From contig NZ_JAMBOC010000003.1 in assembly GCF_023715405.1 (NCBI RefSeq), forward strand, positions 124,001 to 188,000: 64,000 bases of DNA. The letters run 5' to 3'. The stretch's first letter is position 1; each line of letters opens with the position of its first letter. This DNA comes from Solibacillus isronensis (lineage in GTDB: Bacteria; Bacillota; Bacilli; Bacillales_A; Planococcaceae). The position numbers and the translations under genes were made by a program. The notes beneath the pieces are model-generated. The model was not told where the DNA came from, searched no databases, and worked only from the letters and a program-made list of their open reading frames with translations. Shown here one piece after another: positions 17,562 through 24,760 of the stretch.

Positions 17562-17960
17562 ATGGGGAAAGTATACAGTGCACAAAACATTGCAGCCTAT
17601 ATTATTTATGAACTTAATGACGTAAAGGAATTTGTGAACGCTTGCGCTATCCAGCAAATTTTGGCGGATGTGAATACGATGTGGCAGCATGTTTTTGGAC
17701 ACAGTGCCTACTCTGAACAAGCTCACGATCTTGCCACAGCAGGTTATGTTGTAAAAGAAGTTGCCGAGGAATACAAAATTCATGGTACAGCCCATATTTT
17801 ATCGCCAGCCAGAGAGTGGTTCTTAAAATATGGTGAATTTCAGTTAGTGGAGCGCCCATACGCGGTCCCTGACTACTCGGCAAAAGAGGAAATCGTCATG
17901 ACCAAGATTTTAACTGCCTATCGTTTACGGGCCTATAATGATGTAAACGTGGCAGTATAA
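17562..17960 (+). CDS. SocA/Panacea-like small protein
   Basis: 132-residue soluble protein. The layout YSAQNIAAYIIYEL, IQQILADVNTMWQHVFG and ATAGYVVKEVAEEYKIHGTAHI resembles the Panacea (SocA-like, DUF4065) fold, whose signature is a Gly-Pro-Val element before a helix. Here Pro is replaced by Tyr (GYVV). Panacea domains are antitoxins or phage-linked adaptors. No cognate toxin is adjacent, so the gene would be an orphan. Start chosen at the ATG preceded by AAGGAG; an upstream in-frame ATG at 17538 lacks an SD. The family call is tentative. Confidence 0.55.
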   Translation: MGKVYSAQNIAAYIIYELNDVKEFVNACAIQQILADVNTMWQHVFGHSAYSEQAHDLATAGYVVKEVAEEYKIHGTAHILSPAREWFLKYGEFQLVERPYAVPDYSAKEEIVMTKILTAYRLRAYNDVNVAV

Positions 17961-17971
17961 AATAATTCCGG

Positions 17972-18004
17972 AACACTAGCGAGCCCCCTTGCTAGTGTTT
18001 TTTT
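17972..18004 (+). terminator. Terminator of the Panacea-like gene
   Basis: AACACTAGC and GCTAGTGTT flank a C-rich loop, followed by a T run. Confidence 0.92.
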
Positions 18005-18036
18005 ATTTGGTGATTTTTTACACGGTGTATATGGTT

Positions 18037-18353
18037 TATTAGAAGTATGGAAACGATTATTAGAAGAAACTTTGGGGATATTAGAAGAAATGTTGATGTT
18101 ATTAGAATTTGGGTGAATTTGAGGGTTGGGTACGCTTATTTTCCAGGCAGGAAATGGTTGTTGAAACCGGTGTTTGCGATTTATTAGAACAATGATGAGC
18201 GATATTAGAAGAAGTGTGAGCGATATTCGCAAATTGAGTGAGGATATTAGCAGATTGCGACCTCATTTTAGAACATTAACCGGTTATATTAGAAGATCGC
18301 AATTTTATTAGAACATTTTAAAATATATTAGATGATTTCCGAATATATTAGAA
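18037..18353. repeat. Phased 21-bp repeat array A (core TATTAGAA, 13 units)
   Basis: The octamer TATTAGAA or a one- or two-base variant begins at 18037, 18058, 18079, 18100, then after an irregular gap at 18182, 18203, 18224, 18245, 18266, 18287, 18306, 18326 and 18346. Intervals are 21 bases except the gap (82) and the last three (19, 20, 20). The 11-13 bases between cores are not conserved. Stop codons and frame-breaking intervals make the stretch non-coding as a whole, although the first four units read as Leu-Leu-Glu heptads. It fills most of the 640-base gap between the Panacea-like gene and hom. Confidence 0.85.
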
Positions 18354-18602
18354 AATAACAAAACGCTCTTACCACCTAGCCCCAAATACAAGAAATGGCT
18401 GGAAATATTCACGCCATCGTCCCTAAATTAGCTCTTAAAAAATAAAATTTGGATGAATATTGACCGTTTACAGTAAACAAATGTCCTTCTAGGCGAGATT
18501 TCCCTTGTTTTCATGTATTATATAGGATAGAATTTTCTTTAAGATAAATTTTTTGAATTATTCGTTAATATATGTGTGTTAAGAATTTGGAGGAGAAAGG
18601 CA

Positions 18603-19589
18603 ATGGCAACAATCAAAGCAGCGATCTTAGGATTTGGCACAGTAGGTCAGGGAATTTACCATATTTTAAATGAAAAGAGGCAGGAGCTTCGCGAAAAGCT
18701 AGGGGTTGAACTAGAGGTCGCGAAGATTTTAGTAACCGATGCAAGCCGTGAGCGTGTACCGGGCACAAAACATTTAATGACGGAATCAATGGATGACGTA
18801 CTGGCGGAAAATAATCTGCAAGTTGTATTTGAAGCGATTGTAAATGAAGAGCCTGCATTCACTTACTTAAAGCGCGCTGTTGAGGCGAAATGCCATGTCA
18901 TTACAGCGAATAAGGTAATGCTTGCGAAACGGGGCGAGGAGCTTGAAGCATTGGCGAAAGTAAATGGTGTTTTCGTAGGCTTCGAGGCAACGGTAGCAGG
19001 CGGTGTACCTATTATTAAAACAATGAAAAACATTCTTCTTGTCAACGAAGTAAGCTGCGTTCAAGGAATCCTAAATGGAACGACAAACTATATTTTGACA
19101 AAGATGCGTGCGGAAGGCTGGAGCTTTGAACAAGCGTTAAAAGAAGCACAGCAATTAGGCTATGCAGAAGCAGATCCATTTAATGATGTGTCGGGTCAGG
19201 ATGCATTTAAAAAGCTTATGATTTTATCGAGCCTTGCATTTGGAGAACAGCCAAATTGGGCAGATGTTGAAGTGATCGGCATCGATACAATATCATCAGA
19301 GCAGGTAGCGGAAGCAACAGCTCAAGGTCTGCGTTATCGTCATGTGGCAGAAGTTGAAAAACTCGAAGACGGTACGATTCAGGCAAAAGTAGCACCATTA
19401 CTAGTGAACAATGAACATCCGCTTTATCCTGTAGACGATGTGTTCAATGCAGTGACGATGGAGACAAACTACATCGGAACATTATCTGTAATTGGGCCTG
19501 GTGCTGGGATGTATCCGACTGCAAGTGTAATGGTAGAGGATTACGCTGAAATTATCGGTAAACGTGCGGGGTTTACAGTAACTATATAA
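18603..19589 (+). CDS. hom: Homoserine dehydrogenase, short form without ACT domain
   Basis: 328-residue enzyme reducing aspartate semialdehyde to homoserine for threonine and methionine synthesis. The nucleotide-binding start AILGFGTVGQGIYHIL, the TANKVMLAKRG segment, FEATVAGGVPIIKTM and NGTTNYILTKM, and the catalytic Asp/Lys stretch AEADPFNDVSGQDAFKKL are all present. The protein stops at about 330 residues, whereas typical Bacillus Hom is about 430 with a C-terminal ACT domain for feedback control. The stop is followed directly by a strong terminator. Start chosen at the ATG after GGAGG; an upstream in-frame ATG at 18576 has no SD. Confidence 0.92.
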   Translation: MATIKAAILGFGTVGQGIYHILNEKRQELREKLGVELEVAKILVTDASRERVPGTKHLMTESMDDVLAENNLQVVFEAIVNEEPAFTYLKRAVEAKCHVITANKVMLAKRGEELEALAKVNGVFVGFEATVAGGVPIIKTMKNILLVNEVSCVQGILNGTTNYILTKMRAEGWSFEQALKEAQQLGYAEADPFNDVSGQDAFKKLMILSSLAFGEQPNWADVEVIGIDTISSEQVAEATAQGLRYRHVAEVEKLEDGTIQAKVAPLLVNNEHPLYPVDDVFNAVTMETNYIGTLSVIGPGAGMYPTASVMVEDYAEIIGKRAGFTVTI

Positions 19590-19603
19590 TAAGAAGAAAA
19601 TAA

Positions 19604-19640
19604 AAAAGAAGCGAACTCGATGAACGAATTCGCTTCTTTT
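19604..19640. terminator. Bidirectional terminator after hom
   Basis: AAAAGAAGCGAA and TTCGCTTCTTTT form a 12-bp stem between convergent genes. Confidence 0.9.
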
Positions 19641-19643
19641 CTT

Positions 19644-19874
19644 TTAGTCTTCATCTTTTATATCGATATCTTCAGGAATTGGTGTGTTCCTCCAGATTTC
19701 GATTTCTTCTTTAATTCGTTCGAGTTGCTGATGGTACGTATCAAATTGCGCACTATTAATTAAAAAGTGTTCACCATCATGCACTGCTTTAATGCGACCA
19801 GCATAAATGTACTGTAAAACCTGATGTTCAGGCATGCCTATATCTGCTGCAGTTTGTTCTACCGTTTTATACAT
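19644..19874 (-). CDS. Excisionase-type helix-turn-helix protein
   Basis: 76-residue protein. The N-terminal half (YKTVEQTAADIGMPEHQVLQY, then IYAGRIKAVHDGEHFLI) is the winged MerR-like helix-turn-helix of excisionase/DNA-binding family proteins. A coiled-coil-like tail (QQLERIKEEIEIW) and an acidic C-terminus follow. Two adjacent ATGs exist (19877, 19874); the second sits 7 bases from AGGAGG. It is not linked to an integrase here, so it is probably a small regulator. Confidence 0.7.
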   Translation of the reverse strand: MYKTVEQTAADIGMPEHQVLQYIYAGRIKAVHDGEHFLINSAQFDTYHQQLERIKEEIEIWRNTPIPEDIDIKDED

Positions 19875-19995
19875 CATGATGCCTCCTTTTTAGTTTTAGT
19901 TAACCTTATTATAAAACGATTTTAATAAAACTTCATCTCGAATAGACTTAAAACGTATGATAGCATAATTAATATAATTAAATGGGGTGTGGGAT

Positions 19996-20862
19996 GTGAA
20001 TATTTTACCGTATCTGTTTGTGCTGTTAGCCGCAATGCTTTGGGGGACGGTCGGAACAACACAAACTTTTTTATCGGAAGGGATTTCTTCCTTTGCGGTA
20101 GCGGGTGTAAGGTCTGGTATTGGCGGTGGGGTGTTGCTGCTGGCGGTTCTTTTAATGAGAAAAATTTCATTCCGTAACTGGTCATGGAAGTGGACCATTT
20201 TAGCAGCGATCGCAATAGCTTTATTCCAAAGTCTTTTTTTCACATCTGTTCGCTTTACAGGGGTTGCAGTAGGGACGGTTGTGACAATCGGAAGTGCACC
20301 AGTATTTGCGGGATTCATCGAGTGGGTCTTTTGGAAAGTCCGGCCAACACTCGTATGGGCAATTGCGACAGTGCTCGCCATTGTCGGCTGCTTGCTATTG
20401 TTTATGAATCAAGGTGAGACGGCGATCAACCCGCTTGGCATAGGGTTAGCATTGGCTGCAGGTTCCATGTTTGCGCTTTATACGAATGTGAGTAAGCAGT
20501 TGATGAAACGGGAAGAAACATTGCCTGCTGTAGCGATGACTTTTTCCATTTGCGCATTATTTTTGTTGCCGCTCGCAGCAAAAGACGGGTTTGGCTGGCT
20601 GACAGAAGGCGTAAATATTTGGCCGATTCTTTTTATGGCACTTGCTGCTACAAGTTTGGCATACATATTATTTTTGGGCGGCTTAAAGAAAATCAGTTCG
20701 TCAGCCGCAGTGACATTGAGCTTAGCCGAACCTTTAACAGCTGCATTACTGGGTGTGTTTTTAGTAGGGGAACATTTAACATTTGTTGCTTGGATCGGTG
20801 TTAGTTTATTATTAGGTGGAATAGTTGTGCTAACATTCGGCACAAAGAAAGCTGCTTCATAG
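19996..20862 (+). CDS. EamA-family (DMT) transporter
   Basis: 288-residue membrane protein with ten predicted helices in two EamA halves (about residues 5-140 and 150-285). Visible family traits: LFVLLAAMLWGTVGTTQTFL at the start, FTGVAVGTVVTIGSAPVFAG in the first half, and SSAAVTLSLAEPLTAALLGVFLVGE in the second. Probably exports amino acids or related metabolites; substrate unknown. A GTG start at 19996 is preferred, 6 bases after GGGGTG. Confidence 0.87.
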   Translation: MNILPYLFVLLAAMLWGTVGTTQTFLSEGISSFAVAGVRSGIGGGVLLLAVLLMRKISFRNWSWKWTILAAIAIALFQSLFFTSVRFTGVAVGTVVTIGSAPVFAGFIEWVFWKVRPTLVWAIATVLAIVGCLLLFMNQGETAINPLGIGLALAAGSMFALYTNVSKQLMKREETLPAVAMTFSICALFLLPLAAKDGFGWLTEGVNIWPILFMALAATSLAYILFLGGLKKISSSAAVTLSLAEPLTAALLGVFLVGEHLTFVAWIGVSLLLGGIVVLTFGTKKAAS

Positions 20863-20877
20863 GAGGCAGTTTTTTTA
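20852..20877 (+). terminator. Terminator overlapping the EamA stop codon
   Basis: CTGCTTC pairs with GAGGCAG (one wobble) and the stop codon sits in the loop; eight T follow. Confidence 0.75.
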
Positions 20878-20896
20878 TTGTCATAAGTACGCGGTG

Positions 20897-21010
20897 AAAG
20901 TGGAACAAACTGTCCATAAAGTGGAAAGCTCTGTGGGCGAAGTTGAACTTTTTATATGGAAAGTAGAACCTAACGCAGGGAAAGTAGAAAAAATCGCATA
21001 TAAAGTGTAA
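20897..21010. repeat. Phased 21-bp repeat array C (core AAAGTRGAA, 6 units)
   Basis: AAAGTGGAA, AAAGTGGAA, GAAGTTGAA, AAAGTAGAA, AAAGTAGAA and AAAGTGTAA begin at 20897, 20918, 20939, 20960, 20981 and 21002, exactly 21 bases apart. Intervening bases are not conserved. The frame is open through all six units (each unit begins Lys/Glu-Val-Glu), but no SD supports translation. It lies between the EamA terminator and the response-regulator promoter. Confidence 0.85.
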
Positions 21011-21030
21011 TCTTTTTAATTTAAATAAGA

Positions 21031-21052
21031 AATCTTAAGAATTTCTTCAGAT
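21031..21052 (+). promoter_or_regulatory. 11-bp direct-repeat site upstream of the response regulator
   Basis: AATCTTAAGAA then TTTCTTCAGAT, adjacent units with an 11-base period as expected for OmpR-family dimers. TTAAGAATTTCTT (21035-21047) is identical at 57240-57252 upstream of the MacB-like ABC operon. It lies 71 bases before the start codon. Confidence 0.5.
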
Positions 21053-21122
21053 TTTCAGTAGTTAGATGTTAAGAAATGGGCTTTATTATAAACTTATAAG
21101 AAAAAGTTGTGAGGTGAGCAAG

Positions 21123-21809
21123 ATGAATCAGCTGACGGTGCTCGTAACAGATGACGATCAGGACATCCGGGACGGCATAGAAATTTATTTAAAAAATGAA
21201 GGTTACCGGGTGTTAAAAGCGGCAGACGGGCTTGAGGCAATCGAACTGCTTGAACAAAATGAAGTACACTGTATGATTTTAGACATCATGATGCCGAAGA
21301 TGGATGGGATTACCGCGACATTCAAAATTCGTGCAGAACGCAATATCCCGATTATTATGCTCAGTGCAAAGGCGGAACAAAGCGATAAAATTCATGGGCT
21401 TTCCGTAGGGGCGGACGATTATATTACAAAGCCGTTCCACCCGCTTGAATTGATGGCACGCGTCAAGTCCCAGCTAAGACGCTATGTCAACTTCGGCACG
21501 GCAGGGGATACCGCTCCGCTTGTTGAAGGACTGGAGCTGGATGCAGCGGCGCGGGAAATCCGTGTGGACGGAGAACCTGTCAAACTGACACCGACTGAGT
21601 ATAAAATAACTGAGCTTCTACTAAAAAATGCGGGACGCGTCTATTCAATCAGCGATATTTACGAACTTGTATGGAATGAACCCGCGTATAACGCCGAAAA
21701 TATTGTTGCCGTGCATATCCGGAAAATCCGTGAAAAAATCGAAGCCGATCCGAAAAATCCCCGTTATTTAAAAGTGGTGTGGGGATTGGGTTATAAAATT
21801 GAAAAGTAA
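21123..21809 (+). CDS. OmpR-family response regulator
   Basis: 228 residues. Receiver domain (about 5-118): acidic pair DDDQD, phosphoacceptor Asp in MILDIMMPKMDG, Ser in MLSAKAEQ and Lys in ITKPFHP. Winged-helix DNA-binding domain (about 130-226): LTPTEYKITELLLKNAGRV, IVAVHIRKIREKIE, RYLKVVWGLGYK. The ATG at 21123 follows GTGAGGTGAG; an upstream in-frame ATG at 21066 has no SD. Paired with the histidine kinase at 22191. A TTG-started ORF overlaps its stop. Confidence 0.95.
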   Translation: MNQLTVLVTDDDQDIRDGIEIYLKNEGYRVLKAADGLEAIELLEQNEVHCMILDIMMPKMDGITATFKIRAERNIPIIMLSAKAEQSDKIHGLSVGADDYITKPFHPLELMARVKSQLRRYVNFGTAGDTAPLVEGLELDAAAREIRVDGEPVKLTPTEYKITELLLKNAGRVYSISDIYELVWNEPAYNAENIVAVHIRKIREKIEADPKNPRYLKVVWGLGYKIEK

Positions 21810-21963
21810 AATTTTCTCTTGGGTTGGAGCTTTCGGCGCGGTGATCGGTTTTTATTTTATCGGGACTTATTTTATCGACTATTTGACAGGGCGATTCGTG
21901 CCCTTAGTAAAGCAATTCCTATATTTTTTATCTTCATTCAGCGGAAAACAACCATTTTTATAA
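21799..21963 (+). pseudogene. Truncated membrane ORF coupled to the response regulator
   Basis: TTG at 21799 overlaps the response-regulator stop in a coupled arrangement and opens a 54-codon frame. Its product is a single hydrophobic segment (IFSWVGAFGAVIGFYFIGTY) followed by FIDYLTGRFVPLVKQFLYFL. From about 21928 the frame runs into a dispersed repeat and stops in it. This looks like the 5-prime end of a membrane gene cut off by the repeat. Alternatively it is a genuine small membrane protein whose last residues come from the repeat. No RBS other than coupling. Confidence 0.45.
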
Positions 21964-22170
21964 GTGGGTAAGGAATACTTGTTTTATTTGATGCAACGGG
22001 TACTTCGATAGCCTGCTGAATGAAGATAAGCCCCTGGCGGATGTCACAGATTTTTAAAGGGACAATGAAGTTAGCCTAAATACGTCACATCGTGTGACAA
22101 CGGCTGACTGACCCACATCCTGTGGGCCTAAAAAATCTGGACGCAATTACGCCGAGGCGTAATTGATAAT
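21928..22170. repeat. Dispersed intergenic repeat, copy 2 (long form)
   Basis: Starts with TTATCTTCATTCAGCGG and has the inverted GCTGAATGAAGATAA at 22015-22029, then GCCCCTGGCGGATGTCACAGATTTTTAAA. There follow small perfect hairpins (GTCACATCGTGTGAC, CCCACATCCTGTGGG), then TCTGGACGCAATTACGC with its mirrored GGCGTAATTG. It shares both ends with copy 1 (12228) and the right end with 29243. It sits between the response-regulator and histidine-kinase genes and fills most of the 227-base gap. Confidence 0.8.
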
Positions 22171-22190
22171 TAAGTGAGGAGGAAGGAAAA

Positions 22191-24386
22191 ATGAAAAACA
22201 ATAAATTATACCTCCAGCTTTTTCTTATGTTTGTAGTAGTAACTGCAGTAAGTTTAATTTTTACTAATGGCGGTCGTTATTTAGGAAAAACTTTTTATGA
22301 ATCGCAAAATTATAACAATGAAGCAGAGAACTTAGTATACGAGTTCTCGCAGTATGTGTTTAACACGCCGACGGAAGAAGAATTTAAAGGGGCTTTAACA
22401 GTATCGGTTGAGGAAATTGAGGATTACCGTACATATTACGGTTCCCTTGCTGAGCAAATTCAAAATATTAAAGAGCAGTATGCAAGCGAAATAGATGCAA
22501 CACAAGATCAGGAAGTAATTGAGGCAATTGAACAAGAACGTGACGCCAAGATTGCCGACATTAAGAAAAACTTTGAAGATGATGAATATGTAAAAGAAAA
22601 AATACTAGTAATTAAGAAAAAAGCAATTCAGCAGAAGCTTAAAGAAATTGAAAGAGAAAAGAAAGAAGTTTTGAGCAAATACGATTACTTTGCTTATGAA
22701 TTTAAAGATGAAAAAACCGGAGAAGTTTACCGTAATGGCGATATTAGTGAAAAGAGTGTCTTTAAAAAAACAGTTAACAATGTAGGGAAAAACCTCTCAG
22801 GTCTCTATCCGCTTAATTATTATGATTATGATAGCTTAGGGGTTTTGCAAGATAGCTACACACTCGAGCAGGATTTATCGGATATTTCAGGTGTTGTAAC
22901 AGTTCCGGCTAGTTGGATCGAAAATACTCATATAAGCAGTGAAAAAAGTGCGTTTATCATTACAAAATATGTGTATTACGGCATTATTCTTGCAGGGATT
23001 ATCAGTTTTATTTTATTAATGACTTCTTTAAAACCAAAGCTTGAACAGTTCAATCGCCAGTTCCAGCTACGTGAACTATTTGAACGTTTCCCGATAGATA
23101 TCCGCATTGTGTCAACCATTATTACTGCTTACTTTGCGATTTCAGCTAACGGAATGTTTACAAGATCTATTCGATCGCAAATATTCAATTATACGGTGAG
23201 TCAGTTCAGCCAGCTTATCGATGTTTTTGTAACAGGACTAATCAGCTTAGTGCTTATTGCAGCGGTCGTCTTTATGGTTGTCTCAATATGGGTAAGTTTA
23301 AAAGGGCAGCGTGACTTGGAGAAAATCTGGCCGGAGACATTTACGGCGAAGTTTGTAGATGGTGCCATCTCAATGTTTGAAAATCGTTCAATCGGGATGC
23401 AGTCACTAATATTGCTTCTTGTTGTTTTCCTTGGAGGCTTTGGATTTGCCGTTGTTATGACAGCAGGCAGTTTCGGTGTTTTCCTGTTCTATATGTTTTT
23501 ATTTGTAGTGTTCTTTATTCCGGCACTCTATATGTTCATGCGTCGTATGGGCTACCTGAACCGTATTATGCAGCATACTGAAAACATGGCACATGGCCGT
23601 CTCACAAAAGATTTAAAGGTGAAAGGGAAATCTCCTTTAGCAAGACACGCCGAAAATTTAAATGGGCTTCGTGAAGGTGTCCGTAACAGTATGAATGAAC
23701 AGGCAAAAAGTGAGCAGATGAAAACAGAGCTCATTACGAATGTCAGCCATGATTTACGTACACCGCTCACATCAATTATTACGTATACGGACTTACTGAA
23801 AAATCCAGCAATCACAGAGGAAGAGCGAAAAAAATATATCGACATTTTAGATGCGAAATCGAATCGTTTAAAAACATTAATTGAAGATTTATTTGAAGTA
23901 TCGAAAATGGCAAGCGGCAATGTAGAAATTACGAAACAGCGCATCGACTTAGCACAACTGTTGCAGCAGGCGGTCGGTGAGCATGGAGAAGACTTTGCAG
24001 CAGCCAATTTGGATTTACGTATCAATATCGCAGAACAGCCAATTTATGTTCGTGTGGACGGGCAAAAATGGTGGCGTGTCATTGATAACTTAATTATTAA
24101 CGCACGTAAATATTCGTTGGAAGGCACACGTGTTTACGTCAACTTGAAGTCGTATGAGGGGAATGCCGAATTGACTGTGAAAAATGTTGCGAAATACGAG
24201 CTGAACGAGGAAGCGTCCCAATTAATCGAGCGTTTCAAACGTGCCGATACATCACGTCATACAGAAGGTTCAGGGCTGGGGCTAGCCATTGCACAGTCAA
24301 TTGTTGATTTGCATGACGGGCAATTGGACATCGCAGTTGATGGGGATCTGTTTAAAGTGACGGTTAGTATTCCAACAGATAAATAG
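22191..24386 (+). CDS. Sensor histidine kinase, large multi-TM type
   Basis: 731 residues. One N-terminal membrane helix (about 8-26), an external charged coiled-coil-rich region (about 30-255), several more helices (about 258-450), then the kinase core. H-box ITNVSHDLRTPLTSIITY, N-box VIDNLIINARKYS and G-box GSGLGLAIAQSIVDLH are intact. It phosphorylates the response regulator at 21123, from which it is separated by a repeat and a truncated ORF. Good SD (GGAGGAAGG). The external coiled coil probably senses envelope damage or an antimicrobial; that is inference. Confidence 0.92.
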   Translation: MKNNKLYLQLFLMFVVVTAVSLIFTNGGRYLGKTFYESQNYNNEAENLVYEFSQYVFNTPTEEEFKGALTVSVEEIEDYRTYYGSLAEQIQNIKEQYASEIDATQDQEVIEAIEQERDAKIADIKKNFEDDEYVKEKILVIKKKAIQQKLKEIEREKKEVLSKYDYFAYEFKDEKTGEVYRNGDISEKSVFKKTVNNVGKNLSGLYPLNYYDYDSLGVLQDSYTLEQDLSDISGVVTVPASWIENTHISSEKSAFIITKYVYYGIILAGIISFILLMTSLKPKLEQFNRQFQLRELFERFPIDIRIVSTIITAYFAISANGMFTRSIRSQIFNYTVSQFSQLIDVFVTGLISLVLIAAVVFMVVSIWVSLKGQRDLEKIWPETFTAKFVDGAISMFENRSIGMQSLILLLVVFLGGFGFAVVMTAGSFGVFLFYMFLFVVFFIPALYMFMRRMGYLNRIMQHTENMAHGRLTKDLKVKGKSPLARHAENLNGLREGVRNSMNEQAKSEQMKTELITNVSHDLRTPLTSIITYTDLLKNPAITEEERKKYIDILDAKSNRLKTLIEDLFEVSKMASGNVEITKQRIDLAQLLQQAVGEHGEDFAAANLDLRINIAEQPIYVRVDGQKWWRVIDNLIINARKYSLEGTRVYVNLKSYEGNAELTVKNVAKYELNEEASQLIERFKRADTSRHTEGSGLGLAIAQSIVDLHDGQLDIAVDGDLFKVTVSIPTDK

Positions 24387-24395
24387 TGAGTAAAT

Positions 24396-24431
24396 CTACA
24401 GCGAGGGGTGTGTGCCTTGCTGTAGTTTTTT
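24396..24431 (+). terminator. Terminator of the two-component operon
   Basis: CTACAGC and GCTGTAG with inner AGG/CCT pairing, followed by six T. Confidence 0.9.
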
Positions 24432-24468
24432 GTATTTGTTGGGTCGGATGTAGCGGGCGTGCAGGATT

Positions 24469-24641
24469 TATTAGAAGAAAGAAAGTTTTTATTAGAAGAA
24501 GTGGATCGGATATTTGAAAGTTCGGATCTGTTATTTGAAAAGTTCATGCACATATTAGAAAATTCGGCGATGATATTAGAAAACCCCGGTTTTATTAGAA
24601 CAAGTGAATGCCATATTAGAAAAAATTCGAATTTATTAGAA
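24469..24641. repeat. Phased 21-bp repeat array B (core TATTAGAA, 9 units)
   Basis: TATTAGAA or TATTTGAA begins at 24469, 24490, 24511, 24532, 24553, 24574, 24593, 24614 and 24634. Intervals are 21,21,21,21,21,19,21,20. Seven cores are exact. Same core as array A, different spacers. A 64-codon frame (24459-24653) reads Leu-Leu-Glu-type heptads for six units before the 19-base interval breaks the pattern, and has no SD. Lies between the kinase terminator and the phosphoesterase promoter. Confidence 0.88.
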
Positions 24642-24760
24642 AACCTCAACTGATCGTCTTTGAAATTAAAAGATGATAATATTATTGACTAACGCCATAA
24701 GTCCAAAATATAGTAAAATAGCACATTGTAGATAAAAAATAAGTTAGGAGCAACATTACG

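Noticed and set aside
17933-18232. 99-codon minus-strand ORF across array A, Ser-Asn rich
   Set aside because: It is the antisense reading of the 21-bp array and has no SD; the pattern is explained by the repeats.
18037-18353. CRISPR array
   Set aside because: Core is only 8 bases, spacers 11-13 bases, and no cas genes are nearby.
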